Of a stretch of DNA of 64,000 nt, positions 1-13,422 are shown piece by piece. Positions within the stretch are counted from its first letter, which is position 1, and each line of letters begins with the position of its first letter. A program made the translations under genes and the position numbers. Source of the DNA: Seison nebaliae (lineage: Eukaryota > Rotifera > Pararotatoria > Seisonacea > Seisonidae); the NCBI GenBank assembly GCA_023231475.1, contig JALJEE010002175.1:62001-126000 (forward strand), written 5' to 3'. The notes below the pieces were generated by a model. The model did no database searches. It saw nothing but the letters and a program-made list of their open reading frames with translations, and was not told the origin of the DNA.

Positions 1-1670
1 GTGGCGAACGAGTTGATAAGAAAAGAATTATTCGTCAAATAAGTTAAGCAACTCGTCACTTATAAGGAAAAAATTTATACGGCAATACATACGTAGTATA
101 AGGCAACCCCTGCCACTAACCACGATTCGATGACAAAATTTTCCTGATATGAATTTGGTGGCAGAAGATTCTGTAAAGTGTCGATTCTATAGAGAATGGA
201 CTAGGGAATAGATGAATTGCAACAAGTTTGATCATGGATGTGACGTCATATTGCCAAATTTCATCCACAATTCACAACTTCTCACCATTTTAATTCAATT
301 TGATACCGTTATGCCATCACATTTTCATGAGAGATAAATAAGAGACACGGAAATAATATGGAATCGGGAAAAGTAAACTGATTAAAAAAATTAGTTTGTA
401 GATCGATGGCGATATACAGCAACTGTCCATTTTTATTTCCTTCATCAATTATAACATCACCAAAAAAATATTCATAAGATAACAACATATCATTCATATT
501 ATTCACTTCTAAATCGGTCAATTCATTTAATTGGAAAATAATACACTTTAAAAGATTCCCAGAAAATCGTCTACTAAATATACAAAAATATACAGACTAT
601 TTGGAGGCAATTTTATTCAATTCAAATATTTTTCATTTAAATAAAAACAATTCCGCTAATTCCGTTAAGATGGACGGTTTAATTTTCTTTTAAAACATTC
701 TTTACAGTTTTGAGTTCTTTGGTTGAAAAAGAAAGAAAGTGAGAACGAAATTAACTGACCTTATTCGAATGAGAAGGTAAAGGACTCGAGTAGTGTTGTC
801 CGATACTACCGATAAATCGACCTAACACCTTCAGATATGTGGACAACTCCCGTCTGTTTCAATTGACAACTTAACTTGTCAATTGACTATTAAACTGAAT
901 CGAACAACAAATTCCCTACTACTTGATAATCAGATGAGATGTATGTTGAAAAAGAAATCATATATTGAGGACAATTGACCGATTTGGTCACGGCGGCAAA
1001 TTGATGAAAGAAGACGCCATATTAGTCCTTTTCGGGGTCGAAATAAATAAAAGCCTAAATTGGATAAGTTGCAATTGTCAACGGTAGTTAACACAAAACA
1101 ATTGGGAGTCTCATCAAATGAAAACCAAATAAGGATTCACCTAAGAACTCAGCGGAGCAGTTAAGATTAGAAAGAAGATGTTATATTAATAAGGAGAAGG
1201 AGAAAAATGATGAGAAAAGAAATAGAGAGTTAAATGGAAACTCCTTGTTCGTTTTGAAGGTTACCATCCGATATTCCAAACATCTGACATCTATTATCAG
1301 AACATATATAGGAATATTCATCACATTTATTACGTTAGATCGTATCTGCTGTTAGAATATACCAGAAAATTTGGGAATATTACGATCTATCTCAACTACG
1401 AACATTTGAGACGATTTCCAGATGATTCGAAGCGTAAAGTGAAAGTTTCTTCATCTACCGTCGATCAAACTGAAATGCGGTCAACAAACTCATCTGCAAA
1501 TAAACAGTTTCATGGAATGGAAAGATAAAGTAAAAATGTCATTTGCTTACGGCAACTTACACTTCTTACAAAGGGTTCGATAACAATTTTTCCAACTACT
1601 CAACAAATCATTCACTATTTCCTAACGTTTATCTACATGTTGGCTCGTTATTACCAACCAAACGAATTTT

Positions 1671-1692
1671 ACACACACACACACACACACAA
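1671..1692. repeat. (AC)n microsatellite
   Basis: About 11 uninterrupted AC units in non-coding DNA, followed by A/C-rich sequence with scattered 'tacaca' motifs to about 1800. Confidence 0.9.
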
Positions 1693-2829
1693 TTACACGA
1701 AACTACACAAATATACAAATAATACCCAAAAAGTACACATACATACAAAAAACTACATAAAAATACATAACAACGATACACTTAACTTACCATAAACCTA
1801 CACGAACAACTTAACCCAAATTTTTCCTTAAATATCTTAATTTTCTTAATAAAAGTAAAAATAGATAAAGACAAGATATTGTTATCTAATGACGAGAATG
1901 ATGATCAAAGAAGAGAAATAAATTGTACTCAAAACGTTGTTGTTCCTGGTAGGAATGAAGTTCGAAAAGAAAAATTCAATTTTGAAATGAAAAACTTTCA
2001 ATTCTTCGTTAAACTATCTTCCATCGCTAAGTAACTGTATTGTAAATGGATAGAACTAAAGAAAACGGCTTATTTGCAGAAAGTTGAAGATGTGCAAAAC
2101 TTGAATATTCCGACGAAAATAAACAAGTGATGAGGAAAAAGGTCCATATGTTGGATGAAAGGTATTTCAATCTTTGACTTTGCTTCAGTTCAAACAGAAA
2201 ATGAAGTTCGTTCGACGAATGAACATGTGAGATGATAACGTGAAGAAAATTTAAAATTTTCCTCTAAATCTTTCATTCTTTTCCTCGTCCGAATCTCATG
2301 AATGTGTAAATAAACAATTTACATTTCCTCCTTTGATTCATGATTCAACACTTCCATTGTAATCAAATTGTTCGCCATATCAATACGAGTTTTCCTCCAC
2401 CATCTTTTCACTTGACTTTATTGTCTAAAAATTTGAATTATTTTTCCTACTCTGTTATTGTTGGTTCTAAGTTTTCTCATTCGAACAAGCAATTCTTATC
2501 ATTATTGTTCATCAATTTTCATCTGGACGTTCTTGACATACATATTTGGTCGATAAATCTATTTATTTATATTCTTCCATTGATAATAGAATGAAGTTCA
2601 AGTTCGATGCACAGAAATGCGGATGGAGAGGAATTATTAATTAATGAAATTTATTTATCTTTTTAGCCCGCCGGTACAGGAAGAGCTTTTCATGAACATT
2701 TTGTTGATTTAAAAAAAAGCAACACCCACTTGCAGTTACAATTATACACTCACAAACATCTACTATGTCACGTTAGAATGTCGGTTAGACCTGTCAACGA
2801 CAATTGTGTTACTGATAAAGTTGTCATCT

Positions 2830-2830
<1 letters not shown>

Positions 2831-2862
<32 letters not shown>
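2831..2862. repeat. (CT)n microsatellite
   Basis: A CT tract of about 16 units with one TT interruption near its end, in non-coding DNA. Confidence 0.9.
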
Positions 2863-5418
2863 GCAATTGATAAATATTGCTAAATTTGAATGTTCATTTC
2901 TGCACTGATCTGATAGTAACAGTAGATATCAATAAAAATCTTTTAAATAAATCTACCATAATAATATTGGAAGTTGATGAAATGTTAACACATCATTTAG
3001 AGAACAGGTAAAGAACCGAATGATTCATCATGAATATGAGAAGGAAAAAATCTTTTAGATGAGATCAACTTCCAATCTCCGGACAATTCTACTACTCCGA
3101 ATTTGTACTTCAAAACTTAAAAAAACGGACCATTTCCTACCATTGAAAAAGGGAATTTTTATCTCATGGAAAATTGGAAAATTACAAATGGAACTGTTGA
3201 AAGAAAATAGAAATTTGAATAAGAAACAATCTTAATTCCTTTAGTTGTCCGTTTGTTTGTTGAATGGAAGAAGAATTGATAAGTGTTGAAATGTCCCAAA
3301 ATTATCATATGAATCTAATAGAGAGTTCATTTAGCAAGCTACTGGTAAAAATAGTGGAAAAAAAGTGTGAAATTCTTCGGGGCTACTAAAATATCGGTGA
3401 AAATCTGACATTATTGTTTAGTTGTGAGGTCGCATTTTTGGATGAAATCAATAATTTATCTTTGTACATTCCCACCGACTTACACACCAAATTAGAGAAA
3501 GAAGGAAAATATCGATATGATGTGAAACATCTTTAACATAAGTTTACCATTTCACATCAAACTGACAATGAAGAGAAAATAATTAATTTCGAATTATTCC
3601 GTTTCTTCCTCAAGAACTTTCCTTTCGCAGACTTACCACTAAAGGAATGTCAGAACAACTAAAAATTTTATTGGACAGTGGTCAGTTGGGAGGAGGAAAA
3701 ATGTAGTAATAAAATTTATAATTTTATGATGGAAAAATTATTAATAGATCCAATTCCTTAGGAAATGGACATCAACGAATGGAAAGGTTAATGATTGCGA
3801 TAACGAGTTCTCTTCTGATGATTTTCAGATCAACAAAAAAAAAGTTATTTATGAATTTGTTATTGATGATATTGGAATGAGAATTCATCAATTCTTTGAG
3901 AATGATTAAAAGTGATTGTTTAAACTTTCGCCATCAACATCAAAAAAAAGGTTGCAGCAGATTTCTCTGGTACCACATTATCAACAATGGAACAAACAAA
4001 TAAATAAGAGAATCGAATGGTTATTGTTATATATGGTGAAAGGTATTGATTAGTTGAGGCATTTTGTATATTTTCGGTGGAAATCACGGGATACCACTCG
4101 TCTCTGTGTATATAGAAACGACTTCAAATGTATGACCTCAATTCTTGACATTAATGAATATACAAAAGCTCCATGATCATTTACACCAAAATGATACCAT
4201 ATGAGCAGACACATTAAATAATCACCTACCACAAATATCATTCTGTTGCCGTAGAATTTATTCAAAAATGAAAAAGAAATTGTAAAAGTTTTTTTTGTTT
4301 ACAATTCACATGTTCGTCGAGTACTCCTCGAGTAACTTTATATGATGAATGATAAAATGTTATGATGTAATTTATGAGTATTTACAACTAAATTACATGT
4401 CAGAATAAGATAGAAAACATGAGAACATCATCCTACTAATAAATTTCATCCAATCTTCAGTGACATGAATATGATTTGGATGGTGGGCAAATTGTGTGGT
4501 GGAGAAGTTGTGGAGGGCCCACACGCAAACATAAAATTTAGAAAGTACTTTAAATTAATCAATAAATGAAGAGCAAAATATAAAATGTTTCCAAGAAGTA
4601 CTGGTAAATGATGTTGGCTATCTGATTGAACTTGTTAGTGAACGACGATAAGATCTGGAAAATATCGATGAAATTATCGAAAAGAAAATTTTATGATAAT
4701 AAAAACCACAAAAATAACACGAAGGAAATCGATAGTCAATGTCTCATAAATAATAATGGGAAAAATAATGATTAATGTTCATCATGTCATGTTGATTGAT
4801 GGATCATCCAATGTCTGTTATAGGATTTTGGAGGGGAACCGACATTCTGATTCAAAAATCATTCAAAATTCAGTTCTGCTCAATGAAAAATATGGCGAAT
4901 GCAATTTTATTCACCATGAAACACTCAAATTAATTTGAGATTGGTTTGAACAGTTGGAAAAACAATGGGGAAGGTTTTTGTAAAGGATTTGTTATTAACA
5001 AATTATTTAGCCTAATGAAAAATACGTATTTTTTGCACTAGCAACTGCCAGTAATTGTTACTGGTGAGTACCATGATCAGACTACCATGGAAAATAATGA
5101 GAGTAATTGGAATAAAATTTCAACTGACCTATGTGTACGCTTCTGTTGCTGATAGGAAATTGAATTGAAGGGAAACGAAGGAGAGAATGTAAATAATTGT
5201 TACATTAATTCCTTTCATACAGAGACAACGAGTCATATAAAGAGATGATCTTGGTATTGTGAATATTGGAAGGAGAATGTGCAGTTCACTTGAAGGAAAT
5301 GGATGAGAGTAAATGAAGCAGAAGAAGAGAAAGGAAAGAGGAAAAACAAATTATCCGATGTCCGTTATCGCTCCAAATTGGACTGGGTTATTGTTCTCTT
5401 CTCTATACCGGACATACT

Positions 5419-5453
5419 CATCATCATCATCAACAACAACAACAACAACAACA
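5419..5453. repeat. (TCA)n/(CAA)n compound microsatellite
   Basis: A short TCA run passes directly into about seven CAA units. It lies inside a weak 64-codon plus-strand ORF that I do not regard as a gene. Confidence 0.8.
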
Positions 5454-6739
5454 GAAACATTATCAAGTGGGCAGAAGTGGTGGTAGGTGTGTGTTAAATG
5501 TGGTTGGTGAAAGGGAATATTAGAAATTCTTTCCTTCTAATAAATTCTTGTGATTTATCGTCATTGACAGATGATGATGACTCATTTGACGTCGGAAGTT
5601 TTTCGGGAGCGGTAAAAGAGAAAATTTCAAAGACAAAAATCATCAACGGAAAAGACAAAGATGGAAAATGATATTGTCATTTCTAATTATTAGAGAAAAA
5701 ATTAAAAAAAGATTTACCTATCGACAGAATTATTAAGGGAAATTATAAGACAAAGAGAACGATAAGCGACTTGATGAATTGATAAGTGAAATGGTCTGAT
5801 GATTTCAATTTGAAGGGATCGATCCTTCTCTCGTCGAAGACTAATAATTTATTTATTTTCTTCTAACGTACGAAAAGAATTCATTTCCATTAATGTCATA
5901 GATAATGTTTTCAATCTCCATCACTCTCATTTGAATGATATTGATTAAATGCCTAATTAAAAATGAATTATTCGTCACCTTCGTTCGGTGTCTTCTTGTG
6001 ATATTCTCTTCCAATCGAATGATATGAGTCGAAAGAAATGAGATTAATGAAAATGGAAGACAACAATGGACGGAGAAGAATGACGTTTAATATTTCCGTT
6101 AACTACAAATGACGATATTGAACAGATGTGAAAGGAAATGATGAACATGTGAAATTGAATGAACTATTGGAATGACTATCAATTCAATCATCTAAATGAA
6201 AGAGGTTTGATGATATTAGAAAGGTGGGAAGAAAAAGATTTTTGGGGGAAAATGATTATTTTCTTTTCCCCCTGAATTGTTTTGGACGAGGGTGAAATTA
6301 TTAGTAGGTGGTCGCCAGATATATTCACATAATAAGAAAGAATGAGGAGAGGAGTGAAAGGAGAAATGATCGACGTGCATTCAATTGAGAAATGAATGAC
6401 CAAAAATAGAATATACTTTTTTGGCACAGGCGGAAGTGGCTGAGTCCCTTCGTGTTACCTCAACTGAAAATTTGATACGAGATGGAAATTTAAATAAAAA
6501 AATTTTTCCATTTTTTATTCGGAGAAGAATTCCATTAATTCATATGTGAATGATGGGAGAATTGATAAACATTCTCATAAGAAAAAGAACTTTTCTTCTT
6601 CTTGATGAATAGTTAATGAGAATCGATAAATTTCAGACAAAATTTGAGACGATGGGTAACTTTACTTTAATATTTTCTCTCAAAAAGAGCAGCATTCTTT
6701 TAATCGAGTCGAATAATCGGTGAAACGAGTCAATTTGTT

Positions 6740-7930
6740 TTAATGTTTAAAATTCTCATGGAAATGGGAAATGGAATGTCGATAACTAACTTTTATCATC
6801 GGAGTACTTGAATGGTAACGTTGTCTATCGTTCAAGGTCCCAACTTGAGAGTGATGTCGATAATGATTATGAGTCAATTTCTTTCTCTCCTGTTTCTTCT
6901 CATATCGATGGAACGGTTCTTCTGGTTTCTGCGTTGACTTTCTCTCCAATGAAATGATTTCACTCGATGATTGTTTAGATTCGTAGAATGATAAGGATGA
7001 TGAAGTATTGGTGGTGGTGGTGGTGGTGATGATAGTAGTGGAGAATGGAACTGATGGAATTGCAATTACTGGAGAATTGGATGAAATGAATGAAGTTGAC
7101 GATGATGTTGAGGGTGAAATGAGAAATGTGGATGATGAACGTTTTGAAAGTGGATTATGATATGAATATCGATTAGAATACGAACGGGAATTCGAACCAA
7201 TTTTTGCTTCATTATTCAGTTGAGACAAACAATTGTTCGTCGTCGACGAAGAACCTTGATGGTTACAATTCTTAATTGGATGATATAACTGCGTATTATT
7301 CTCATAAATTATTACATCGTCAGGATGATCGATTAAGAAATTAGTCATTTCTTTATTGTTTGTATTTGTATTATTGGAATTAGATGTTGAAGAGATCGAA
7401 GATGAGAAAAATGACGACGACGACGACGACGACGATGATGATGATGATAATGATGAAGATGAAGAAAAGATAATTGGTGGCGTCAAAGACAATGATGATA
7501 AATTGAAATTATTCGTATTATGATGACGAATTGGAGAATCCTTCGAATGTGCTTCAGTTGAATTAGTGAAATTTTTCATTTTATACAAATGTTGTTGACA
7601 TTCCGATGGTTTGTCCGAAATTGGATATGGTTTTAGCGTGGAACGTTTGTTTGTTGTGGGAGAGAAAATGATAAGAAACTTCTTATTTGGATTATCATTC
7701 TTCGTCTTATTTATAGTAAGTCGTTGAATGAAATTTGTTAGTTTCTTATTAAATTGATTTATTCGGGTATTCACCTCTTCTTTACGTTTGTTCATCCGAT
7801 TACTTCCACTTTTATTTGATGATTTCATGTTCGTATGAATATGTATACCAATGTGATGTAACAATACGTTCACTTGATATGGTTCGGTCTGATCTGCATT
7901 GATCAAGTCATTCAGATATCGCTGATTTTT
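6740..7930 (-). CDS. Ser/Thr/Asn-rich protein of unknown function, 3'-terminal exon
   Basis: A 397-codon open frame on the minus strand ends at TAA (6740-6742). Its 5' end looks like an exon start: the frame is preceded by a pyrimidine tract and 'cttatcag', a good 3' splice site, just above 7930. The first in-frame ATG is only at 7826-7828, so either upstream exons are missing or the protein starts there (362 aa). The first 25 residues are ordered in composition (for example INADQTEPYQVNVLLHHIGI). The rest is low complexity: a poly-Ser run of over ten residues near the middle, Ser/Thr/Asn runs, and a basic His/Arg/Lys-rich C-terminus. No known domain was recognised. No upstream exon could be picked out in 7931-9896. 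Confidence 0.5.
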   Translation of the reverse strand, partial: KNQRYLNDLINADQTEPYQVNVLLHHIGIHIHTNMKSSNKSGSNRMNKRKEEVNTRINQFNKKLTNFIQRLTINKTKNDNPNKKFLIIFSPTTNKRSTLKPYPISDKPSECQQHLYKMKNFTNSTEAHSKDSPIRHHNTNNFNLSSLSLTPPIIFSSSSSLSSSSSSSSSSSSFFSSSISSTSNSNNTNTNNKEMTNFLIDHPDDVIIYENNTQLYHPIKNCNHQGSSSTTNNCLSQLNNEAKIGSNSRSYSNRYSYHNPLSKRSSSTFLISPSTSSSTSFISSNSPVIAIPSVPFSTTIITTTTTTNTSSSLSFYESKQSSSEIISLERKSTQKPEEPFHRYEKKQERKKLTHNHYRHHSQVGTLNDRQRYHSSTPMIKVSYRHSISHFHENFKH

Positions 7931-9896
7931 CTGATAAGAATTGAAACAAGAAAAGAAAATTATTCAGTTCTTCGTCTATTCTCCCGCCTAGTAACGAACA
8001 TTCATTTCTTTCATTATAACATCCAAATGGATTAAAGAAACTCGAATTGAATGATGATGAATGATCTGGTCAGTTGTTCTTCCACATCTTAATAATCATC
8101 AAATGGTATGAAAACGAATAAATCATTTTACTGATTTCCTATGAAACACGAATGTTCAATCGACTAATGTAAATAGGAGAATGATGATGGGCACTGATAT
8201 TTGTTTCTTCGAGTTGTAAACACATCAAACCGAAAAGTCGTCAAGTTTTTGTTTAAAGAATTCACTCCTCCCTATCCCATTCAGAATTTCAGAAATGACG
8301 TGTGTTCGAGAGACATCTAATATGTGTCAGGGATAGATTGTGGGATCGGAATGAATAGAGAAAAAATGGACTGGATTTGAGAAAGTTTTTCTGCTTTTCT
8401 GGATTATCTTTTCATCGACTACTTTATGAATTAGAGACATATCTTATTTAGTCGGCCATTCATTGATAGAGTAATAAATTTATTATCATGGAAAACATCT
8501 AAATTTGAGGATCATTGTTATGAGAAACAATCGAAACTTTTAACTTGTTGACGAAGAAAAATAATAGAAAAGGAACGAATGTCGATCCTTTCGAGAAAAT
8601 TTGGGTTAATGTCCAAATTATTATGAGAATGGATATTTCACTACTATCACACCATAGAAAGAATGATGACCGACAATGTCACGTTGTATCAATATCACAC
8701 AAGCAATAATTTTCCCAAGAATTTCAGAAAAAGAAACATTGATTCGGTTAACTAACAAGCGCCTGTCAATTCCGATGATTGGACTTGTGTCATTAACTAA
8801 ATAATATTTAGTAAATAAGTTTTTCGATGAAATGAGAAAGAAATGAAGTTTGAAATTTGAAATATAATTAGTTCCTCTAATTTGTCGGTGGTTGTTTCTA
8901 GCGTGCTAGGCCGGGTTAAAATGACCTCTTAAACAAGAAAAGAAGGCAGATAAAATGAAAGGAAGTATCGTGAGCGGTTTGATGATATCAATTATCGTAT
9001 GAAAAGCAATGGATGATGTTGGAGGATTTTATCGGAAGTGTCATCTATGTAAGACTGGTTGGTGATCGACGAAGAAAGCAATTTCCGAAGAAGTCTTTCC
9101 TCATTCTTCACAATTATCTTCATTATTTCTTCATGTAAGAAAAAGTTTAGTTAAACATATTTTCACTTGTACACGTTCATTCATACATTCTGCCAATCGT
9201 TTACATATCAACTTATTCTTTGACATTACTCTGCTATTAGGGAAAATAACGAGTTCGATTAAGACTTTTCATCATCAATCGCTCTCATACATATTTCGTC
9301 GTTTCCTCCTTCTTTTCTTACCTCTCAAATTGTAGGAGAAGTTACTTCTTTTCCTACATCTGTTTTTGGTTAATCAGTCTTTTCCGTTCTCTCACCTAAA
9401 AACCACAAGGTAAGCTTAAAATGATTACGAATTTTTTGAGGATTTATAAAAAATGAATTTCGTTTCCCAAACAACTCGACACTTCATAGGAGAAATGATA
9501 AGAATATGTAGAAATAGAATTTGAAGAAGGGAACGCAATGAAAAGATGGTTCAAATGTCGAACGACATAATCACCATCAACATAACTCCTATCGTGTTCG
9601 ATATTGGATGTTGAAGTAGAAATGTTGATCGAAAGGGAAATGAGATACATAAAAGATTTACTAAACGTATACAACTCATTTTACTCAATTACACTTGATT
9701 CATTTCCTTCTAACTTCTCACTCTTTAACGATCTTAAAGTTTTATTAATCAAAAACAAAGGACTTCACGCCCACAAATAATTCTGGCCTTTTTCTTCCGA
9801 CCTCATCTCATCAGAATTGCATATAAATTTAGATTGTTTCATTTCAATCGTCACTTCATAAGGAAACATAGCGAAGACATTTGGAGTTGGAGGAAT
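7931..9896. other. Intergenic or intronic stretch without recognisable gene
   Basis: Only short chance ORFs are visible. The 76-codon minus frame at 9444-9674 has no recognisable content. The missing 5' exon(s) of the gene ending at 6740 would be expected here or further right, but none could be supported. Confidence 0.45.
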
Positions 9897-10367
9897 TCAA
9901 TTGAGAAATAACAAGAGATTAACCTTTATATACAATATAGCTATTCGTAACAATAACTGAAGTACATGAAACTGATTGAAAGTGAGATCGATATTTTCAA
10001 TTTGAATTTCCAGATGTTGCCCGCCCTCATTCCCCCGCAATCTCTCCAAATAATTAAAAATCTCTTTCAATAAACAATCTTTCCAATTAAAATAATTCAT
10101 TTGCTTGACCGATTTGTATGAAAGAGCATAATCGAAAAATTCGTGAAATTTATTCATCGAAATGTTCAAAATTCGTTCTTTCATTTTCCAACTGATTTGA
10201 AACACCTCCAAACGTTTGAGTTCTTTTTGAAATTGTGATTGTTCTTTTGCTAAATCGTTTCTTCCATTGTTCTTTTCTACTAGTCGGCGATATTTCAAAT
10301 TTGCCGAAATGAAATAACCATCTTGAATTTGACGAATTTTACATAAGTGACTCTCAATAGTCTCCAT
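9897..10367 (-). CDS. Hypothetical 156-aa protein
   Basis: A single open frame runs from ATG (10365-10367) to TGA (9897-9899). The protein is Lys/Glu/Gln-rich and predicted largely helical by composition, with heptad-like stretches around residues 30-75 and 105-140. The last 15 residues are hydrophobic, so the true C-terminus could be altered by an unrecognised intron near the end (a GTTACG donor-like site lies there). It has a clean ATG preceded by A/T-rich sequence. No family was recognised and no close neighbours help. Codon use resembles the certain genes of the window (many CGA, GGA, TCG), which supports it being real. Confidence 0.55.
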   Translation of the reverse strand: METIESHLCKIRQIQDGYFISANLKYRRLVEKNNGRNDLAKEQSQFQKELKRLEVFQISWKMKERILNISMNKFHEFFDYALSYKSVKQMNYFNWKDCLLKEIFNYLERLRGNEGGQHLEIQIENIDLTFNQFHVLQLLLRIAILYIKVNLLLFLN

Positions 10368-11919
10368 AAAAAATTATCATTTGAACTATTTTTCTAAAGT
10401 GAATGTTTTTATTAAATCGATTGTGACAAAGAAGAATAAATTACGTAAAATTTAATGTTAGTTACGATCCAAAAATCAAAATTAAAAGATTTCTTATTAA
10501 AACTGGTCAAATGAATTAAATTAAATTATTGTTAATTAAACTACTTTATAATTATTAAATTAATTAAATTAAAGAAAGTTGGTTTGATGGGACGACATAA
10601 TTTAAGATTAGAGATGTTAATTATAAACCGTCTTCAAAATGAAAAATAGTGTGATGTTTAGGGAGAAAATTAATTAGATCTTCTCATTTCTCCTTTCTAC
10701 AATGAAGATGTGTCTCGAACTGAATGTGTCTAGCAACATGTTTGAGGAACTTGAAGAACACTCGTTGATTTATTTTGTTGTATAAAATTACATTGGTATT
10801 TTATTTGGATGATGGGAACATTTAGAAAATGTCTTTTAAGAGTTGGACGAGAAAGATGGTTTTTAATAGACAACAAATTTCGAACATAACGAAGATCAAT
10901 CGTAACGATAATCGATCGTCTACCAAATGTCCTACTCTTATCTCATTGTTTGGACGGGAGGAAGATAATTTATTTAATAAAGCGTTAATTGTTGGCAAAT
11001 AGATGGATAAGGCGAGAAAATTTGACATCTGCTCCAAATTATTGAGCATTCGCCCCTCAGATCGAAGGCAATTTGAAGAAGCGTAAAACGGTTTACGATT
11101 AAGACGTTCAATTTGGAAGATTCCTCTCCGAACTATAATATCGTTGTCAATTTACTAATTCTACTCATTCTCTTCAAATATTGAGTCGCTTCAGTTATTT
11201 TTCTTTCAGTTTTTTCTTATTTCCACTCTGCCATCTTCTCATCAAACAAAGTTTTAGTGTCATTCCTACCATTTCCAGTTAGCTGACTATTGACACCTCT
11301 TTCTCTGACGGTACCGCCCTTGTTGAGTTGATTTGATAGCATCCTTTAATCATTCGCATATATCGATTATCCTATCACTCCCATCGAACACATCGGGAAT
11401 GATATAAAAACTTCAATTTGTTCGTGTCTAATTTCAAACTCATTTTATTTCCACCAAACCATCTTCTTGTTTCTTATGTTATGATATTCAGATTTTTATT
11501 ATTATGGAAACATTTATGTATTCTTTTTTATCACATATATTTCATTTCAAGACACGTTTTTTTATTGTGCCATCAATAAATTTAGTTGTTGTTCGACAAG
11601 ATCATTATACTGAAAACTTAATAGTATTAAGTTGTTGAGATTGATTAAATTGTTGCACCAGATCGAGAATCATTCAAAAATAAATCTTTCTTTTTCTTGA
11701 GAATTTTAGAAGATTAATTTCATTAAAAACTTTCTCGATCGAAATAGTGGAATCGAATTAATCGTTCACTCATTAACAATTCTATGAAATTGTTTCATTT
11801 CCATTCCTTCGATTAATATATTTTCGACTAATCTCATTCTCTTATAAATATAGGAAAATTTATTGGAAAAGATTAATATTATTCTATTATTCTCTTAAAG
11901 ATCATTTTTGTTAGACATA
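10368..11919. other. Spacer with one doubtful small ORF
   Basis: Mostly AT-rich DNA with runs of 'aatta'. A 75-codon minus ORF at 10822-11049 starts with ATG, has coding-like codons and a hydrophobic C-terminal half. It matches nothing I know and has no supporting splice context. Nothing else is visible. Confidence 0.35.
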
Positions 11920-12808
11920 ATGGTAGTTGCGGAAAAGAAGTTCAAGCGAAACTTACAGCAATGTTTATCCGTGTTGAAAATGCGAGTTCGCCGCCAACGT
12001 ATTCGCCTGACAAGAAAAGCAAGTGATTGTGAAATGATCGGGAAATATTTTCCATCGAAGAAGGTCTCGCTAGTTAGCGGAAAATATAATGAAGAAAGGA
12101 AGACGACAAATTATACGAATAAAGTTCAACAATATCTCCACGAAGTTACTATTCCTCAATTTGACTCTTAATTCATTAATCTTTTCTCCTAATTAGATGA
12201 ATGATGACATGCAATTAACAACATTTCCGATGCCATTTTTACATTCGACACTTAACGAATATCATTTGGAAAGTTGGAGGAATGTCAAATGTCAAACAAT
12301 TCATGATATATCACAATGTTGTTGTTGTTTCTGTTTCACCTCCTCAATAAATCAAGAAGAAGAATTGATCAGTTTGGACGAAAGTGAAGAAATGATCAAT
12401 TTCGACGAATGTGAAGAATGCGCGAAAATCCAATGTAATACGAGTAGATCCGAGGAATTTATTGATTACGATTCCATCCAAAGCGAAGAGAATGTCGACG
12501 ATGATTGTAATGACATTAGTCTCCCAGCTAATTATCATGAATTCGAACTCATATTGAAAAGATCAACTTCCACCAACTACGACTCGTCCTCCGAACATTT
12601 CCATGATGATTCCAACCATTCCTATGAACACACAACTTCTAATGATGATCGAACGGAATGGACAGATTGTAGCGACATGTCGATAGAGAGTCGTCAAATC
12701 GTCAATAGAAATTCGAAGCGGAATCATTCCTCCCAACAACCTAATGAGTGTCACAGTGCTAAAATTCGTGAAATCGTATGTGCTAATAATGGATATTTGT
12801 TAATTTAA
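11920..12808 (+). CDS. Two-exon acidic orphan protein with Cys-rich patch
   Basis: Proposed exons are 11920-12144 and 12197-12808, giving 278 aa. The join uses a GTTACT donor and a TAATTAG acceptor (52-bp intron) and keeps frame. The N-terminal 75 residues are strongly basic (many Arg/Lys), perhaps nucleic-acid binding or a localisation signal. The second exon has a cysteine patch (CCCCFCF, about residues 115-121). It is followed by an acidic stretch with three related units, LISLDESEE, MINFDECEE and FIDYDSIQSEE, then a Ser/Asp/His-rich tail. The family is unknown. If the splice is wrong, the two parts are separate ORFs, each opening with ATG. It sits 0.6 kb upstream of the neuropeptide gene on the same strand. 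Confidence 0.5.
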
Positions 12809-13422
12809 CCTCATTCCCTTCCATCCTTCCATCTATCCATCCACCAAACCGATTATGTTCTTTTCTATTTATCTTATTTATTATTCTTATTATTATTAAA
12901 AGAAAGTCGATATAGTTCTGTTTCTTCGTTTTAGTTTGTCGTGGACGACAAACCGTTAATTCTCCAATTTTCTTATAATCTCTATCGAGATCAAATATCT
13001 GAATGGGAGAAATGATCGAATATATGTATAAATATTTGAAAAAAAAAACCATTTATGTACCATCGTCGTCGAGTTGCACACTCCATTGAGAAGAAACATT
13101 TGGGGTGGGCTAATGTAATTATGACCGACGATGTCAACGGATACGAATTAGGAAGAATAATGAAAGAATCTTCTTAATTTAAGAAGAGATTTTTGTGATT
13201 GATTGGAAGATTGCATTTTCGGTCTTCCGATTAATATTAGGATTGTTTCTTTCCATTTTCTTATGTTTCCCTTCATTATCGCCGTTTGTTTTCATAAGAT
13301 ACTTTCGACGAACTTTTCGAGTGACTTGATCATCTTCGATTCATTCTATTTATTCGACAGAACTATTCATTATTTTTCTTCTTATTCTCTCACAGAACAT
13401 TCACACAATTCCTTAACAACAC
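12809..13422. other. Spacer upstream of neuropeptide gene
   Basis: No separate gene is supported. The plus frame at 13203-13577 overlaps the neuropeptide CDS in another frame and is treated as a shadow. The 'ttctctcacag' near 13385-13395 could be a 3' splice site for a leader exon of the neuropeptide transcript. Confidence 0.4.

Larger units (their letters stand above)
1..6739. other. Gene-poor AT-rich region
   Basis: No convincing gene is visible on either strand. The open frames here are short (up to about 85 codons), often lack ATG or look like chance frames in AT-rich DNA, and none resembles a known family. The stretch holds three microsatellites, listed separately. It may be intergenic DNA or a long intron of a gene whose exons lie outside the window, like the 6.6-kb intron seen at the right end. 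Confidence 0.5.

Noticed and set aside
10822-11049. 75-codon minus ORF as a real gene
   Set aside because: Coding-like codons but no homology, no splice partner and a very short length; left as doubtful.
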